This document shows positions 33,790-43,456 of a DNA stretch of 64,000 nt, piece after piece. Location: positions 62,001-126,000 of the forward strand of contig NZ_BTCK01000015.1 in the NCBI RefSeq assembly GCF_033239625.1. The letters are read 5' to 3'. The stretch comes from Paenibacillus_T sp033239625 (GTDB taxonomy: Bacteria; Bacillota; Bacilli; Paenibacillales; Paenibacillaceae). How positions within the stretch are numbered: the first letter of the stretch is position 1; each line of letters opens with the position of its first letter. Below the pieces are notes generated by a model. It saw only the letters and a list, made by a program, of their open reading frames with translations. It was not told where the DNA came from and searched no databases. The position numbers and the translations under genes are program-made.

Positions 33790-33834
33790 AAAAAGAGCTG
33801 TCCTCCTCGCGCACGCGCGGTGACAGCTCTTTTT
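33790..33834. terminator. Bidirectional terminator
   Basis: AAAAAGAGCTGTC pairs perfectly with GACAGCTCTTTTT, between the lipoprotein gene and the convergent histidine kinase gene; the arms give T-tails in both directions. Confidence 0.9.
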
Positions 33835-33848
33835 GTTCAAACGATCAA

Positions 33849-35009
33849 CTACAACACACTTCCGCCCGGCCGGCGCTTCGGCAGTACAAGCTCAACTCGC
33901 GTCCCGCGGCCAAGCTCCGAATGAACGAGCAGCGAAGCGCCGATGCCGCGCGCCCGCTCCTCCATGCTGAACAGGCCGACGCCCTGCGAAGGCGTATCCG
34001 CCGCGAAGCCGCGTCCGCTGTCCGCAATGATCGCTTCCACCGTCTCCGACAGCTCGTGAATGCTGACTGACAGCTCATCGACTCCCGCATACCGAGCAGC
34101 GTTCGTCAGCGCCTCTTGGATGACGCGGTACATGACCGTCTCGCATGCCGAATCAAGTCTGCCTAGCAGATTGCAGGAGAAATGCACTTTGATGCCATAA
34201 TGCTCCGAATAATTATCGATATAAGTTCGAATGGCAGGTACGACGCCCAGATCATCCAGCACAGAAGGCCGAAGCTCCCAAGCAAGCGAGCGGACATCCT
34301 CCATCATGCTGGAAATTTCACGCCGCAGCGCGCCAAGCTCCTTATCTTCTCCAGCCTGCCGATCGGCGATCATCCGATCGACCCGAATGAGCAGCGTGAA
34401 CAAGCTTTGGCCGATGCCGTCATGCAGCTCGCGGGAGAAGCGTCTGCGCTCCTCCTCTTGAATATTCATGACCTTGTTCATCATGCGCAGCAGCTGCTCC
34501 TCGGTTTCCTTCAACTGCGTGACATCGTTACGGATCGCAAGGTATTGAACCGGCCGCCCCATTTCGTCGAGGAAAGGAACGATCGTTGTTTTGACCCAAT
34601 AGAAGGCTCCGCTCTTCGTCCGGTTGCGCAGCTCGCCCTGCCATACGCGTCCTGCCGAGATCGTCTCCCAAAGCTCACGCATGTACGCCTTGTCGTGATA
34701 ACCTGAGTTGATGATGCGATGCGTCTGACCAAGCAGCTCTTCGCGAACGTAGCCAGACACCCTGCAGAACATATCGTTCACATAGCGAATAACGCCATTG
34801 GCGTCCGTTACGGCAATGATCGAGGATTCGTCCAGCGCGAACCGCATGCGCGACAGCTGCGCAAGCGACTGCTTCAGCCCTGCGCGGAACGTCTCGTCGT
34901 CCAGATTGCCGTCCAGCTCCTCCAGCAATCTAGCCACGTTATCACCGATGCCTGCTTCGGATCGTTCCCCTGGTGGGGATGATGGTTGTTTCGGAATATA
35001 ATCAGTCAA
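33849..35009 (-). CDS. Cytosolic PAS-domain histidine kinase, NarX/NreB class
   Basis: 386 residues from a TTG at 35009 overlapping the response-regulator end. There is no transmembrane segment. A helical start is followed by a PAS/PAC domain at about 60-175 (YVNDMFCRVSGYVREELLGQ and FYWVKTTIVPF). The HisKA_3 phospho-acceptor helix is EEERRRFSRELHDGIGQSLF with the active His, and the ATPase has VIQEALTNAARYA and GVGLFSMEERARGIGA. NreB of staphylococci has four PAS cysteines for an oxygen-sensing Fe-S cluster; here the PAS shows only one, so the signal must differ (haem, flavin or a small ligand). It partners the NarL-type regulator next to it. Confidence 0.9.
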   Translation of the reverse strand: MTDYIPKQPSSPPGERSEAGIGDNVARLLEELDGNLDDETFRAGLKQSLAQLSRMRFALDESSIIAVTDANGVIRYVNDMFCRVSGYVREELLGQTHRIINSGYHDKAYMRELWETISAGRVWQGELRNRTKSGAFYWVKTTIVPFLDEMGRPVQYLAIRNDVTQLKETEEQLLRMMNKVMNIQEEERRRFSRELHDGIGQSLFTLLIRVDRMIADRQAGEDKELGALRREISSMMEDVRSLAWELRPSVLDDLGVVPAIRTYIDNYSEHYGIKVHFSCNLLGRLDSACETVMYRVIQEALTNAARYAGVDELSVSIHELSETVEAIIADSGRGFAADTPSQGVGLFSMEERARGIGASLLVHSELGRGTRVELVLPKRRPGGSVL

Positions 35010-35655
35010 AATGCAGCAGTCCTTTCTTTACCGCATATTTGATCAGCTCCGGACGCGTCTTCAGCCCCAGCTTCTCCATGACGTGGCTCCGATGCGTCTC
35101 CACTGTCTTCACGCTAATAATGAGCTGTTCGGCGATATCCTTGTTGGCATAGCCTTTCGCCATCCATTCGAGCACCTCTTTCTCCCGTTCAGACAACAGC
35201 TCATAGGCATCCGGCTGTTCCCCTGCCCGAAGTCGCTGCACATAGTCGCTCATCAGCCGCTTGGTCGCTGTCGGCAGCAAATACGCATTGCCCTCGGCCA
35301 CCGTCTGGATGGCGGTCAGCAGCTCCTCGTGCGGTGAGTTCTTCAGAATATAGCCAGAAGCACCTGCATGAATCGCACGGAACAAATACTCATCGTCATC
35401 GTGCATCGTCAGCACAAGCACATACAAATCCGGCAAGCTGCTCTTCAGCTCTGCAATCGCCGTCAGCCCGTCCTTGCCATGCGGCATGCTGAGGTCCATC
35501 AGCACAACCGTCGGCTTGAGCTCGTGCGCCAGCCGGATCGCCTCATTTCCCTCCGATGCCTCGCCGACGACCGTCATTCCCTGCCGCCCATCCAGCAGCA
35601 TGCGAAGCCCGGAACGAACAACCGCGTGATCATCTACGATTAATAACGTAGTCAA
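35002..35655 (-). CDS. NarL/LuxR-type response regulator
   Basis: 217 residues from a TTG at 35655, five bases after GGGAGGTG; a longer reading to 35688 would start before that site. The receiver domain has LLIVDDHAVVRSGL, the phospho-Asp in VVLMDLSMPHGKDG and the Lys in GYILKNSPHEEL. The C-terminal LuxR-type helix-turn-helix is LSEREKEVLEWMAKGYANKD plus IISVKTVETHRSHVMEKLG. It is the middle gene of GAF protein-regulator-kinase. The anaerobic genes adhE-pflBA begin 1.3 kb away and are candidate targets. Confidence 0.93.
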   Translation of the reverse strand: MTTLLIVDDHAVVRSGLRMLLDGRQGMTVVGEASEGNEAIRLAHELKPTVVLMDLSMPHGKDGLTAIAELKSSLPDLYVLVLTMHDDDEYLFRAIHAGASGYILKNSPHEELLTAIQTVAEGNAYLLPTATKRLMSDYVQRLRAGEQPDAYELLSEREKEVLEWMAKGYANKDIAEQLIISVKTVETHRSHVMEKLGLKTRPELIKYAVKKGLLHFD

Positions 35656-35687
35656 TCCGTCACCTCCCGCTATGAATTGTATCTCCA

Positions 35688-36125
35688 TTATAGGCTATTT
35701 TGGCAAAATGCGGCGAGTACGCTCGCGATCTCCGACTCGCTGTACGGCGCATTACCGCGGCGTCCAACAATCAGCAGGCCGGTCAGCTGTCCCGTTCTCT
35801 CCAGGAACGGCAATGCCATCGCTGCTAGTAAAGACTCCGCGAGCAGCAGCGGCTCGCTCCGAACGCTGGTTGCCAAGCCCGCCGTAGCTTGGGCATTGTA
35901 TGTCGTCGGTCTTCCCGACCGAATGGCTGTTGCGATAAATCCGTCGCCTCTTGCCCCTTTGAACGTTAGCTGCGACGTTCGAATGCTTGTGCTGCCAGAC
36001 AGTCCTGCGAAGCGCAGTCGTCCCCCGTCGTAGAGTCTCGCTATGCCGGCAAAATCGCTGTCGGTCTCTTCACGCCAGCGTTCTGCTTCTATGTCCGACG
36101 CTGCGAACGTATAGCCCCCATCCAC
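35688..36125 (-). CDS. GAF-domain protein
   Basis: 145 residues from a GTG at 36125, seven bases after GGGGAGGG; a GTG at 36191 is the longer option. It is a single GAF domain (FAGIARLYDGGRLRFAGLSG, then GFIATAIRSGRPTTYNAQAT and AMALPFLERTGQLTGLLIVG). NreA of staphylococci is a stand-alone GAF protein that binds nitrate and controls the kinase NreB in a similar three-gene operon. That analogy is suggestive only, since the gene order differs and no ligand residues are checked. Confidence 0.8.
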   Translation of the reverse strand: MDGGYTFAASDIEAERWREETDSDFAGIARLYDGGRLRFAGLSGSTSIRTSQLTFKGARGDGFIATAIRSGRPTTYNAQATAGLATSVRSEPLLLAESLLAAMALPFLERTGQLTGLLIVGRRGNAPYSESEIASVLAAFCQNSL

Positions 36126-36303
36126 TGTCAGTCCCTCCCCTAGTACAGAGCGCCATTCGCTGTCTAAGTTTACAATTGAAAGCGTTCCCACTCTTTCGCC
36201 TATCTACTGCTTTTAATCATTGTAGCCGTTCATGCCGCTTATGTATGTCAGGGAATCTCCTGATTTTAGAGGGGGACTCCCCGTCCCTCTAAGAGATGGA
36301 GCC

Positions 36304-36720
36304 AAGGGCGCTGCCCTTTGGAAACCCGAATGTATAGGATAAGGGCTCCGCCCCTGAACCCGAAAGTCTACTTAAGGGCTCCGCCCTTGTACCCGTTCGT
36401 CTACTAAGGGCTCCGCCCTTGAACCCTTTGTCCCTGCGGGGCCGCTGTTCCACCCCACCCAAACCCTCCCCTTCCAAGGGGAGGGCTCCAAAGGACTCTG
36501 CCCTCTGGACTCCCACAGGACTTACTTTGATACGTTGGTGCGTATCCTCGCTTTCGTCCCTTCGGGACACGCTTACGTTTCACGGGACTAGGTACGTTCC
36601 CACGTACGCCTACAATTCGATGCGCCCGAGTGATGGTGTGCTAATACTCGCTTTCGTCCCTACAGGACACGCTTTACTTTTGCCGCACCTGCCCGATTGG
36701 TCCCTTCGGGACACTAGAAC
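36304..36720. repeat. Composite GC-rich dispersed repeats, 36-kb field
   Basis: First come hairpins of the AAGGGCTCCGCCCTT type at 36304 (GCGCTG variant), 36341, 36374 and 36406. Then follows an ACCCACCCAAACCCTCCC...GGGGAGGGCTCC...CTCTGGACTCC element (36451-36522). Last are two CTCGCTTTCGTCCC...GGACACGCTT blocks (36548 and 36653). The same modules occur at 30.2 and 61.9-62.8 kb. No gene is supported between 36126 and 37510. Confidence 0.8.
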
Positions 36721-36762
36721 CGTTGGAACTGCAAGTATAAACTACACCATTGGTTGCAGGCC

Positions 36763-37374
36763 GTTAAACAAGATATTAGTGCCCTATTGCACGCCCAACG
36801 CCTTGCGCAGGCCGTTAGAGCAGATTTATGTATCCTATCATCCACCGTACTACGGGGACGGGAGGTTAGAGCACTTATTTGTTTACTATCGCACGCCCAG
36901 CGCCTTGCGCAGGCCGTTAGAGCAGAATTATGTATCCTATCTGCCACCGTACGAAGGGGATGGAAGGTTAGCGCACTTATTTGTTTCCTATCTTACGCCC
37001 AGCGCCTTGCACAGACCGATAGAGCAGATTTATGTATCCTATCATCCACCGTACTACGGGGACGGGAGGTTAGAGCACTTATTTGTTTACTATCGCACGC
37101 CCAGCGCCTTGCGCAGGCCGTTTGAGCAGAATTATGTATCCTATCATCCACCGTACGACGGGGACGGAAGGTTAGCGCACTTATTTGTTTCCTATCTCAG
37201 ACCCGGCGCTTGATGCAGACCGATAGAGTAGATTTATGTATCCTATCAACTACCATACGACGAGTACGGGAGGTTAGAGTACTTATTTGTTTCCTATCGC
37301 ACGCCCAGCGCCTTGCGCAGGCCGTTTGAGCAGATTTAAGTATCTTATCCCCTACCACCCTACTCCAAGATCAG
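36763..37374. repeat. Twelve-unit tandem array with exact 51-bp period (locus D)
   Basis: Units start at 36763 and then every 51 bp to 37324 without a single indel. Two unit types alternate, giving a 102-bp higher-order repeat. Type A has GTTAGAGCAGATTTATGTAT and CCTATCATCCACCGTACTAC. Type B has GTTAGAGCACTTATTTGTTT and ACTATCGCACGCCCAGCGCC. Because 51 is a multiple of three, the plus strand shows a 264-codon open frame that is almost surely an artefact of the repeat: it has no ribosome site and continues into other repeats. Confidence 0.92.
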
Positions 37375-37510
37375 GTGATGCACACGTCCTTTTTCAGGAA
37401 ATCCCCCGATTCGTGCCCGATCTTCTGCATCGTATGATGTTGTTGTAAGGATGATGGTTCAGCCGCATCGCAGGCCGCTGGACCAACCAATGATGTAGGG
37501 GGAATCCGGT

Positions 37511-40120
37511 ATGGCCGTTAAGGAAACGAAAATCAACGAGCAGCTCTCCACGCAAGAGCGGATCGACACCATTGTCTCGAAAGCTAAGCACGCGTTAAGC
37601 TTGTTCATGGATTACACGCAAGACGAGATCGATGAGATCGTCAAATCGATGGCGCTCGCTGGCCTTGACCAGCACATGCACCTCGCCAAGCTCGCTGTCA
37701 ATGAGACCGGACGCGGCGTGTATGAGGATAAAATTACGAAGAACATTTTCGCAACGGAGTATATCTACCACAGCATCAAGCATAACAAGACTGTCGGCGT
37801 CATCGAGGACAACACGCATGAAAGCTATCGCATCATTGCCGAGCCTGTCGGCATTATTGCCGGCGTCACGCCTGTAACGAACCCCACTTCCACTACGATG
37901 TTCAAAGCGCTCATTGCGATCAAGACGCGCAACCCGATCCTATTCGCCTTCCACCCGTCGGCCCAGCAATCCAGCGTGGAAGCCGCACGCATCCTATACG
38001 AAGCCGCACTGAAAGCCGGCGCGCCGGAAGGCTGTATCGGCTGGATTGAACAACCGTCCATCGAAGCTACGCAGCTGCTCATGAACCATCCCGATGTCGC
38101 ACTCGTACTCGCAACCGGAGGATCCGCCATGGTGAAATCCGCATACAGCACCGGCAAGCCAGCGCTCGGCGTCGGCCCAGGCAACGTCCCTTGCTTTATC
38201 GACAAGACCGCGAATCTGAAGCAGGCAGTCACCGACCTGATCCTGTCCAAAACGTTCGACAACGGCATGATTTGCGCATCCGAGCAAGCCGTCATTATCG
38301 AGGCCCCTGTCTATGAGCATGTCAAAATGATGATGAACTACCTCGGCTGCTACTTCCTCAGCAAGGAAGAAACCGAAGCGGTCAGCAAGCTCGTCATTAA
38401 TCCAGAGAAGTGCGCCGTCAACGCCGTCATCGTCGGACAGTCAGCCGCACGCATCGCGGAGATGGCTGGCATCACCGTACCGGCAGACACGAAGGTGCTC
38501 GTCGCCGAGCTCGAAGGCGTCGGTGAAGCCTATCCGCTGTCGGCAGAGAAGCTGAGTCCCGTACTCGCCTGCTACAAAGCAGCCACCCCTGCGCACGGCA
38601 TCGAGCTTGCCGCACAAATTGTCGCCTTCGGCGGCATGGGTCACTCATCGGTCATTCACTCGACCGACCAGAAGATTATCGACGCGTTCGCCGCGCGGCT
38701 TCAGACCGGACGCGTCATCGTCAACTCGCCGTCCACGCACGGTGCGATCGGCGACATCTACAACACGAACCTCCCTTCGCTCACGCTCGGCTGCGGCTCT
38801 TACGGCCACAACTCGACGACGTCGAACGTGACGGCTGTCAACCTGCTCAACCTGAAGCGCGTCGCCTATCGAACGGTGAACATGCAGTGGTTCAAGCTGC
38901 CTCCGAAGCTTTATTTTGAGAAAGGCGCGACCTCGTATCTGGCCAAAATGCCTGACATCTCGCGCGTCCTCATCATTACCGACCCGATGATGGTGAAGCT
39001 CGGCTACGCGGCCAAGGTCGAATACCAGCTGCGCAAACGGACAACGCCTGTCGCGATTGAGATTTTCTCCGAGGTGGAGCCTGACCCTTCCGTTGATACG
39101 GTCGAGCGCGGCACCGAAGTGATGAACGCGTTCAAGCCTGACTGCATTATCGCGCTTGGCGGCGGTTCCCCGATGGACGCGGCGAAGGCGATGTGGCTGT
39201 TCTACGAATACCCGGACACGGACTTCCAAGGGCTGAAGCAGAAGTTTCTCGATATTCGCAAACGGGTGTACAAATATCCGCGGCTCGGCAGCAAAGCGAA
39301 GTTCGTCGCGATTCCGACGACGTCGGGCACGGGTTCGGAGGTTACTTCGTTCGCGGTCATTACGGATAAAAAGAACGGCAACACGAAGTATCCGCTCGCC
39401 GATTACGAGCTGACGCCGGACATTGCGATCATCGACCCCGAGTACGTGTACAGCCTGCCGAAGAACGTGGTGGCGGATACCGGCATGGACGTCCTCACCC
39501 ACGCGATCGAAGCGTACGTCTCGGTCATGGCAAGCGACTATACGGACGGATTGGCGATGAAGGCGATCCAGCTTGTGTTCGGCAACTTAGAGAAATCGTT
39601 CCGCGAAGCAGACCCGGTTGCTCGCGAGAAAATGCATAACGCATCGACGATTGCGGGCATGGCGTTCGCCAATGCATTCCTTGGCATCAACCACTCGCTT
39701 GCTCATAAGTTCGGCGCCGAGTTCCATACGTCGCACGGCCGGACGAATGCGATTCTGATGCCGCACGTCATTCGCTATAACTCGAAGCGGCCAACGAAGT
39801 TCGCTTCGTTCCCTAAGTACGATCACTTCCGTGCCGACGAGCGCTACGCCGAGATCGCCCGCATGCTGGGGCTGCCTGCCCGTTCGACCGAGCAAGGCGT
39901 CAGCAGCTTGATCAACGCCATTCGCGAGCTGAATCGCGCGCTCGGCATTCCGGAAACGTTCGAAGCGATGGGCGTTAACGCCGCCGACTTCGAGATGAAA
40001 GCCGACTATCTTGCGGACCGCGCGTTCGAGGATCAATGCACGACGGCGAATCCGCGCATGCCGCTCGTTACGGAGCTTGCAGAACTCTATCGTCGATCGT
40101 TCTACGGACATTTTGAATAA
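37511..40120 (+). CDS. adhE: Bifunctional aldehyde-alcohol dehydrogenase AdhE
   Basis: 869 residues with AGGGGGAA upstream. It reduces acetyl-CoA through acetaldehyde to ethanol with two NADH. The N-terminal CoA-linked aldehyde dehydrogenase half has the active cysteine in NGMICASEQAVI. The C-terminal iron-dependent alcohol dehydrogenase half (from about residue 450) has ALGGGSPMDAAKAMW, GTGSEVTSFAVIT and the iron ligands in DVLTHAIEAYV and SLAHKFGAEFHTSHG. AdhE forms spirosomes. It is first in adhE-pflB-pflA, with 31 bp to pflB, so formate, acetyl-CoA and ethanol production are coupled. No FNR or Rex site was seen upstream. Confidence 0.97.
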   Translation: MAVKETKINEQLSTQERIDTIVSKAKHALSLFMDYTQDEIDEIVKSMALAGLDQHMHLAKLAVNETGRGVYEDKITKNIFATEYIYHSIKHNKTVGVIEDNTHESYRIIAEPVGIIAGVTPVTNPTSTTMFKALIAIKTRNPILFAFHPSAQQSSVEAARILYEAALKAGAPEGCIGWIEQPSIEATQLLMNHPDVALVLATGGSAMVKSAYSTGKPALGVGPGNVPCFIDKTANLKQAVTDLILSKTFDNGMICASEQAVIIEAPVYEHVKMMMNYLGCYFLSKEETEAVSKLVINPEKCAVNAVIVGQSAARIAEMAGITVPADTKVLVAELEGVGEAYPLSAEKLSPVLACYKAATPAHGIELAAQIVAFGGMGHSSVIHSTDQKIIDAFAARLQTGRVIVNSPSTHGAIGDIYNTNLPSLTLGCGSYGHNSTTSNVTAVNLLNLKRVAYRTVNMQWFKLPPKLYFEKGATSYLAKMPDISRVLIITDPMMVKLGYAAKVEYQLRKRTTPVAIEIFSEVEPDPSVDTVERGTEVMNAFKPDCIIALGGGSPMDAAKAMWLFYEYPDTDFQGLKQKFLDIRKRVYKYPRLGSKAKFVAIPTTSGTGSEVTSFAVITDKKNGNTKYPLADYELTPDIAIIDPEYVYSLPKNVVADTGMDVLTHAIEAYVSVMASDYTDGLAMKAIQLVFGNLEKSFREADPVAREKMHNASTIAGMAFANAFLGINHSLAHKFGAEFHTSHGRTNAILMPHVIRYNSKRPTKFASFPKYDHFRADERYAEIARMLGLPARSTEQGVSSLINAIRELNRALGIPETFEAMGVNAADFEMKADYLADRAFEDQCTTANPRMPLVTELAELYRRSFYGHFE

Positions 40121-40151
40121 ACGCAGACATCGAAGAAGGAGGAACAAAACA

Positions 40152-42422
40152 ATGGCAGTCATTGAGAAGCACTTACCAGGCGGCAGAACGCCAGACGATG
40201 CATGGCGGGGATTCACTCCCGGATCATGGATGACCGAAATCAATGTACGGGACTTCATCCTGCACAATGCAGCAACCTATACCGGCGATGACAGCTTCCT
40301 TGAATCCCCGACGGAAGCAACGACTCAGCTCTGGTCCATCATACAGGATCTAACCCGTAAGGAGCGGATACGCGGAGGCGTGCTTGATGTCGACACGCAT
40401 ACCCCTTCCACGATTACGTCCCATGCACCCGGTTATCTGGACAAATGTTTGGAGCAAATCGTCGGCTTGCAGACGGACGCGCCATTCCGGCGCTCCGTCC
40501 AGCCGTTCGGCGGCATCAAGATGGTGCAGGATGCTTGCGAAGCTTATGGCTTCACGTTACCTGACGATATCGTGCAGCTGTTCACAGCCATTCGGAAGAC
40601 GCACAATCAGGGCGTGTTCGATGCCTATACAACTGAGATGCGGACGGCACGCAAGGCCGGAATTATTACCGGCTTGCCGGACGCTTACGGCCGCGGACGT
40701 ATTATCGGCGACTATCGCCGCGTAGCGCTCTATGGCGTCGACCGGCTCATCGCGCAGAAGAAACGTGAGCTTCGAGCGAGTGAAGCATCTACGCTCACCG
40801 AGGATCTAATTCGAAGCCGCGAGGAGCTGTCCGAGCAGATTCGAGCGCTCGGCGAGCTGAAGACGATGGCAGCGTCGTACGGTTGCGATATTTCGGATCC
40901 TGCACGCACGGCGCGCGAGGCGGTGCAGTGGCTGTATTTTGCCTACCTTGGAGCAATTAAGGAACAGAACGGCGCAGCGATGAGCATCGGACGTATCTCG
41001 ACTTTCCTGGATGTTTACTTCGAGAGAGATTTGCAGGAAGGAAGATTGACGGAGAAACAAGCGCAAGAGCTGATGGATCATCTCGTCATGAAGCTGCGCA
41101 TCGTGAAGTTTCTGCGGACGCCGGACTACAATGAACTGTTCAGCGGAGACCCGACTTGGGTGACGGAATCGATCGGCGGCATGACCGAAGACGGACGCGC
41201 GCTCGTGACGAAGAACAGCTTCCGCATCCTGCACACGCTCTACACCCTTGGTCCTGCGCCTGAACCAAACTTGACGGTGCTCTGGTCGGAGCGGCTGCCG
41301 GATGGATTCAAACGTTTTTGCGCCAAAGTATCGATCGAGACGAGCTCGATTCAATACGAGAACGACGATCTGATGCGCCCTCACTACGGCGACGATTACG
41401 GCATCGCCTGCTGCGTATCCGCCATGCGGATCGGCAAGCAAATGCAGTTCTTCGGCGCTCGCGCCAATCTGGCGAAGACGCTGCTGTACGCAATCAATGG
41501 CGGCGTTGACGAGAAGCTCGGCATTCAAGTCGCACCTGCTGCTGAGCCGATCAAAGGCGATATCCTCGACTATGACGAGGTGCTGCAGCGGTTCGATGCA
41601 ACGATGGAATGGCTGGCCGGCTTGTACATGAAGACGCTGAACGTCATCCACTACATGCACGACAAATACTGCTACGAGCGGCTCGAGTTCGCCCTGCATG
41701 ATGCCGAGATTGTGCGCACGATGGCATGCGGCATCGCGGGTCTGTCGGTCGCAGCGGATAGCTTGAGTGCAATCCGTTATGCGAAGGTGAAGCCGATTCG
41801 CAATGAACAAGGGATTGCCGTCGACTTCGAGATCGAAGGCGAATATCCGCAGTACGGCAACAACGACGAACGCGTCGACCGCATAGCCGTACAGCTCGTG
41901 CGGACGTTCATGAACAAGCTTCGCAAACACCAAGCCTACAGAGGCGCTATCCCTACCCTGTCGGTGCTCACCATTACTTCGAACGTTGTTTATGGACGCA
42001 AAACCGGCTCGACGCCGGACGGCCGCCAAGCCGGCGAACCGTTCGCGCCTGGCGCGAATCCGATGCACGGCCGCGACCGCAAGGGCGCACTCGCTTCGCT
42101 CGCCAGCGTCGCGAAGCTGCCGTACGACGATGCGCTCGACGGCATCTCGAACACGTTCTCGATCGTCGGCAAAGCGCTTGGCCGCGAAGCCGACCAGCGC
42201 GGTAAGAATCTGACTGCCTTGCTGGACGGCTATATGACGCAGGGTGCGCACCACTTGAACGTCAACGTCTTCGACCGCGAGCATCTGCTCGACGCGATGG
42301 AGCATCCGGAGAACTATCCGCAGCTGACGATCCGCGTATCGGGCTACGCCGTCAACTTCATCAAGCTGACGCGGGAGCAGCAGCTCGAAGTGCTTAACCG
42401 TACGTTCCACGGCGCGATGTAA
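40152..42422 (+). CDS. pflB: Formate C-acetyltransferase (pyruvate formate-lyase)
   Basis: 756 residues from the ATG at 40152 with AGGAGGAAC upstream; longer readings start inside adhE. It cleaves pyruvate with CoA to acetyl-CoA and formate under anoxic conditions. The two active-site cysteines are in DDYGIACCVSAMRIG, and the glycyl-radical site is RVSGYAVNFIKLTREQQ near the C-terminus. The length and both motifs match E. coli PflB. The radical is introduced by PflA, encoded 107 bp downstream. Confidence 0.97.
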   Translation: MAVIEKHLPGGRTPDDAWRGFTPGSWMTEINVRDFILHNAATYTGDDSFLESPTEATTQLWSIIQDLTRKERIRGGVLDVDTHTPSTITSHAPGYLDKCLEQIVGLQTDAPFRRSVQPFGGIKMVQDACEAYGFTLPDDIVQLFTAIRKTHNQGVFDAYTTEMRTARKAGIITGLPDAYGRGRIIGDYRRVALYGVDRLIAQKKRELRASEASTLTEDLIRSREELSEQIRALGELKTMAASYGCDISDPARTAREAVQWLYFAYLGAIKEQNGAAMSIGRISTFLDVYFERDLQEGRLTEKQAQELMDHLVMKLRIVKFLRTPDYNELFSGDPTWVTESIGGMTEDGRALVTKNSFRILHTLYTLGPAPEPNLTVLWSERLPDGFKRFCAKVSIETSSIQYENDDLMRPHYGDDYGIACCVSAMRIGKQMQFFGARANLAKTLLYAINGGVDEKLGIQVAPAAEPIKGDILDYDEVLQRFDATMEWLAGLYMKTLNVIHYMHDKYCYERLEFALHDAEIVRTMACGIAGLSVAADSLSAIRYAKVKPIRNEQGIAVDFEIEGEYPQYGNNDERVDRIAVQLVRTFMNKLRKHQAYRGAIPTLSVLTITSNVVYGRKTGSTPDGRQAGEPFAPGANPMHGRDRKGALASLASVAKLPYDDALDGISNTFSIVGKALGREADQRGKNLTALLDGYMTQGAHHLNVNVFDREHLLDAMEHPENYPQLTIRVSGYAVNFIKLTREQQLEVLNRTFHGAM

Positions 42423-42529
42423 TACTGCCATAATATGTTATATGCGTTACGTATTCTCAGTACGTCGCTGGGTGCAAGCACGCCGCTTGCATCCGGCGAC
42501 AATCTTGCCCTCATGAGGAGGCTGCCGCC

Positions 42530-43327
42530 ATGCGCCGTATAGATCCCAACAACTCGTCTGACAGCCGCCCGATTGGACGCATCCACTCGCTCGACACCTT
42601 CGGCACCGTTGATGGCCCCGGCATCCGCTTCGTCCTATTCATGCAGGGCTGCCCGCTTCGCTGCGCCTACTGTCATAACCCTGATACATGGAATTGCGGT
42701 GGCGGGCGTCCAATGACGGTTGACGAAGTACTGGCTGAGATCGAGCCCTATGTCGACTACTATCGCCGTTCTGGCGGCGGTGTAACGGTAACTGGCGGCG
42801 AGCCGACGCTGCAAGCTCCTTTCGTAGCTGCCTTGTTCGAAGAAGTGAAGTGCCGCTTCGGCCTCCCTACTGCGCTCGACACATCCGGCTTCTGTGAATT
42901 CAAGCATGTAGAACGGCTGCTGAGCGTCACGGATCTGGTGCTGCTCGATATTAAACACATCAATCGAGAGAAGCACCAAGCGCTGACGAAACAGCCGAAT
43001 GATCGCGTCCTGGCGATGGCGGAGCAGCTGAGCCGAATCGGAAAGCCCGTCTGGCTGCGGCATGTGCTTGTGCCTGGCGTGACGGATCAAGCCGAGCATC
43101 TCACTGACCTCGGACGGTTCATTGGAGGCTTAACCACTGTCGCAAAGCTCGAGCTTCTCCCCTACCATCGCATGGGCGTGTACAAATGGAACGCCCTCGG
43201 CATCCCTTATCCGCTCGAAGGCGTTCAGCCGCCGAGTGACCGGGACGTCGCTCGCGCACGTGAGTTGATCGAGCTAGGCATCGCGCAGCGGCGTTCGTTA
43301 GCGACAGTAACGATAACGAACGGGTAA
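42530..43327 (+). CDS. pflA: Pyruvate formate-lyase activating enzyme
   Basis: 265 residues with GAGGAGG upstream of the ATG. It is a radical-SAM enzyme that makes the glycyl radical on PflB. The cluster-binding motif is MQGCPLRCAYCHNPDTW (CxxxCxxC). GGGVTVTGGEPTLQ binds SAM, and VWLRHVLVPGVTD is a late conserved strand. It is the last gene of adhE-pflB-pflA and is followed by a strong terminator hairpin. Confidence 0.96.
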   Translation: MRRIDPNNSSDSRPIGRIHSLDTFGTVDGPGIRFVLFMQGCPLRCAYCHNPDTWNCGGGRPMTVDEVLAEIEPYVDYYRRSGGGVTVTGGEPTLQAPFVAALFEEVKCRFGLPTALDTSGFCEFKHVERLLSVTDLVLLDIKHINREKHQALTKQPNDRVLAMAEQLSRIGKPVWLRHVLVPGVTDQAEHLTDLGRFIGGLTTVAKLELLPYHRMGVYKWNALGIPYPLEGVQPPSDRDVARARELIELGIAQRRSLATVTITNG

Positions 43328-43402
43328 TAGCATTATGGCCGAAGGTGACGAACATTCAATGCCCTTCACTTCTTTAAGGGAGTGACGAAATCAATGATGC
43401 AC

Positions 43403-43456
43403 AACACAGCAAAAAAACGTTGCCCAGAAACTTGAGCAACGTTTTTTTGCTGTGTT
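43403..43456. terminator. Bidirectional terminator, 21-bp perfect stem
   Basis: AACACAGCAAAAAAACGTTGC pairs without mismatch with its complement across a 12-nt loop, with A7/T7 tracts inside the stem. It lies between convergent pflA and fumC, 75 bp after pflA. The remaining 43457-43657 stretch shows nothing recognisable. Confidence 0.85.

Noticed and set aside
33849..35009. NreB oxygen-sensing kinase
   Set aside because: The PAS domain has a single cysteine rather than the four needed for the Fe-S cluster, so only the general class is claimed.
36419..37213. 264-codon plus-strand frame with YVSYHPPYYGDG-type repeats
   Set aside because: The frame stays open because the DNA repeat period (51 bp) is a multiple of three. 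It has no ribosome site and runs through dispersed GC-rich repeats into the array.
40806..42431. 541-codon minus-strand frame opposite pflB
   Set aside because: Antisense shadow of a highly conserved gene whose active-site motifs are in the plus-strand frame; no family resemblance or ribosome site.
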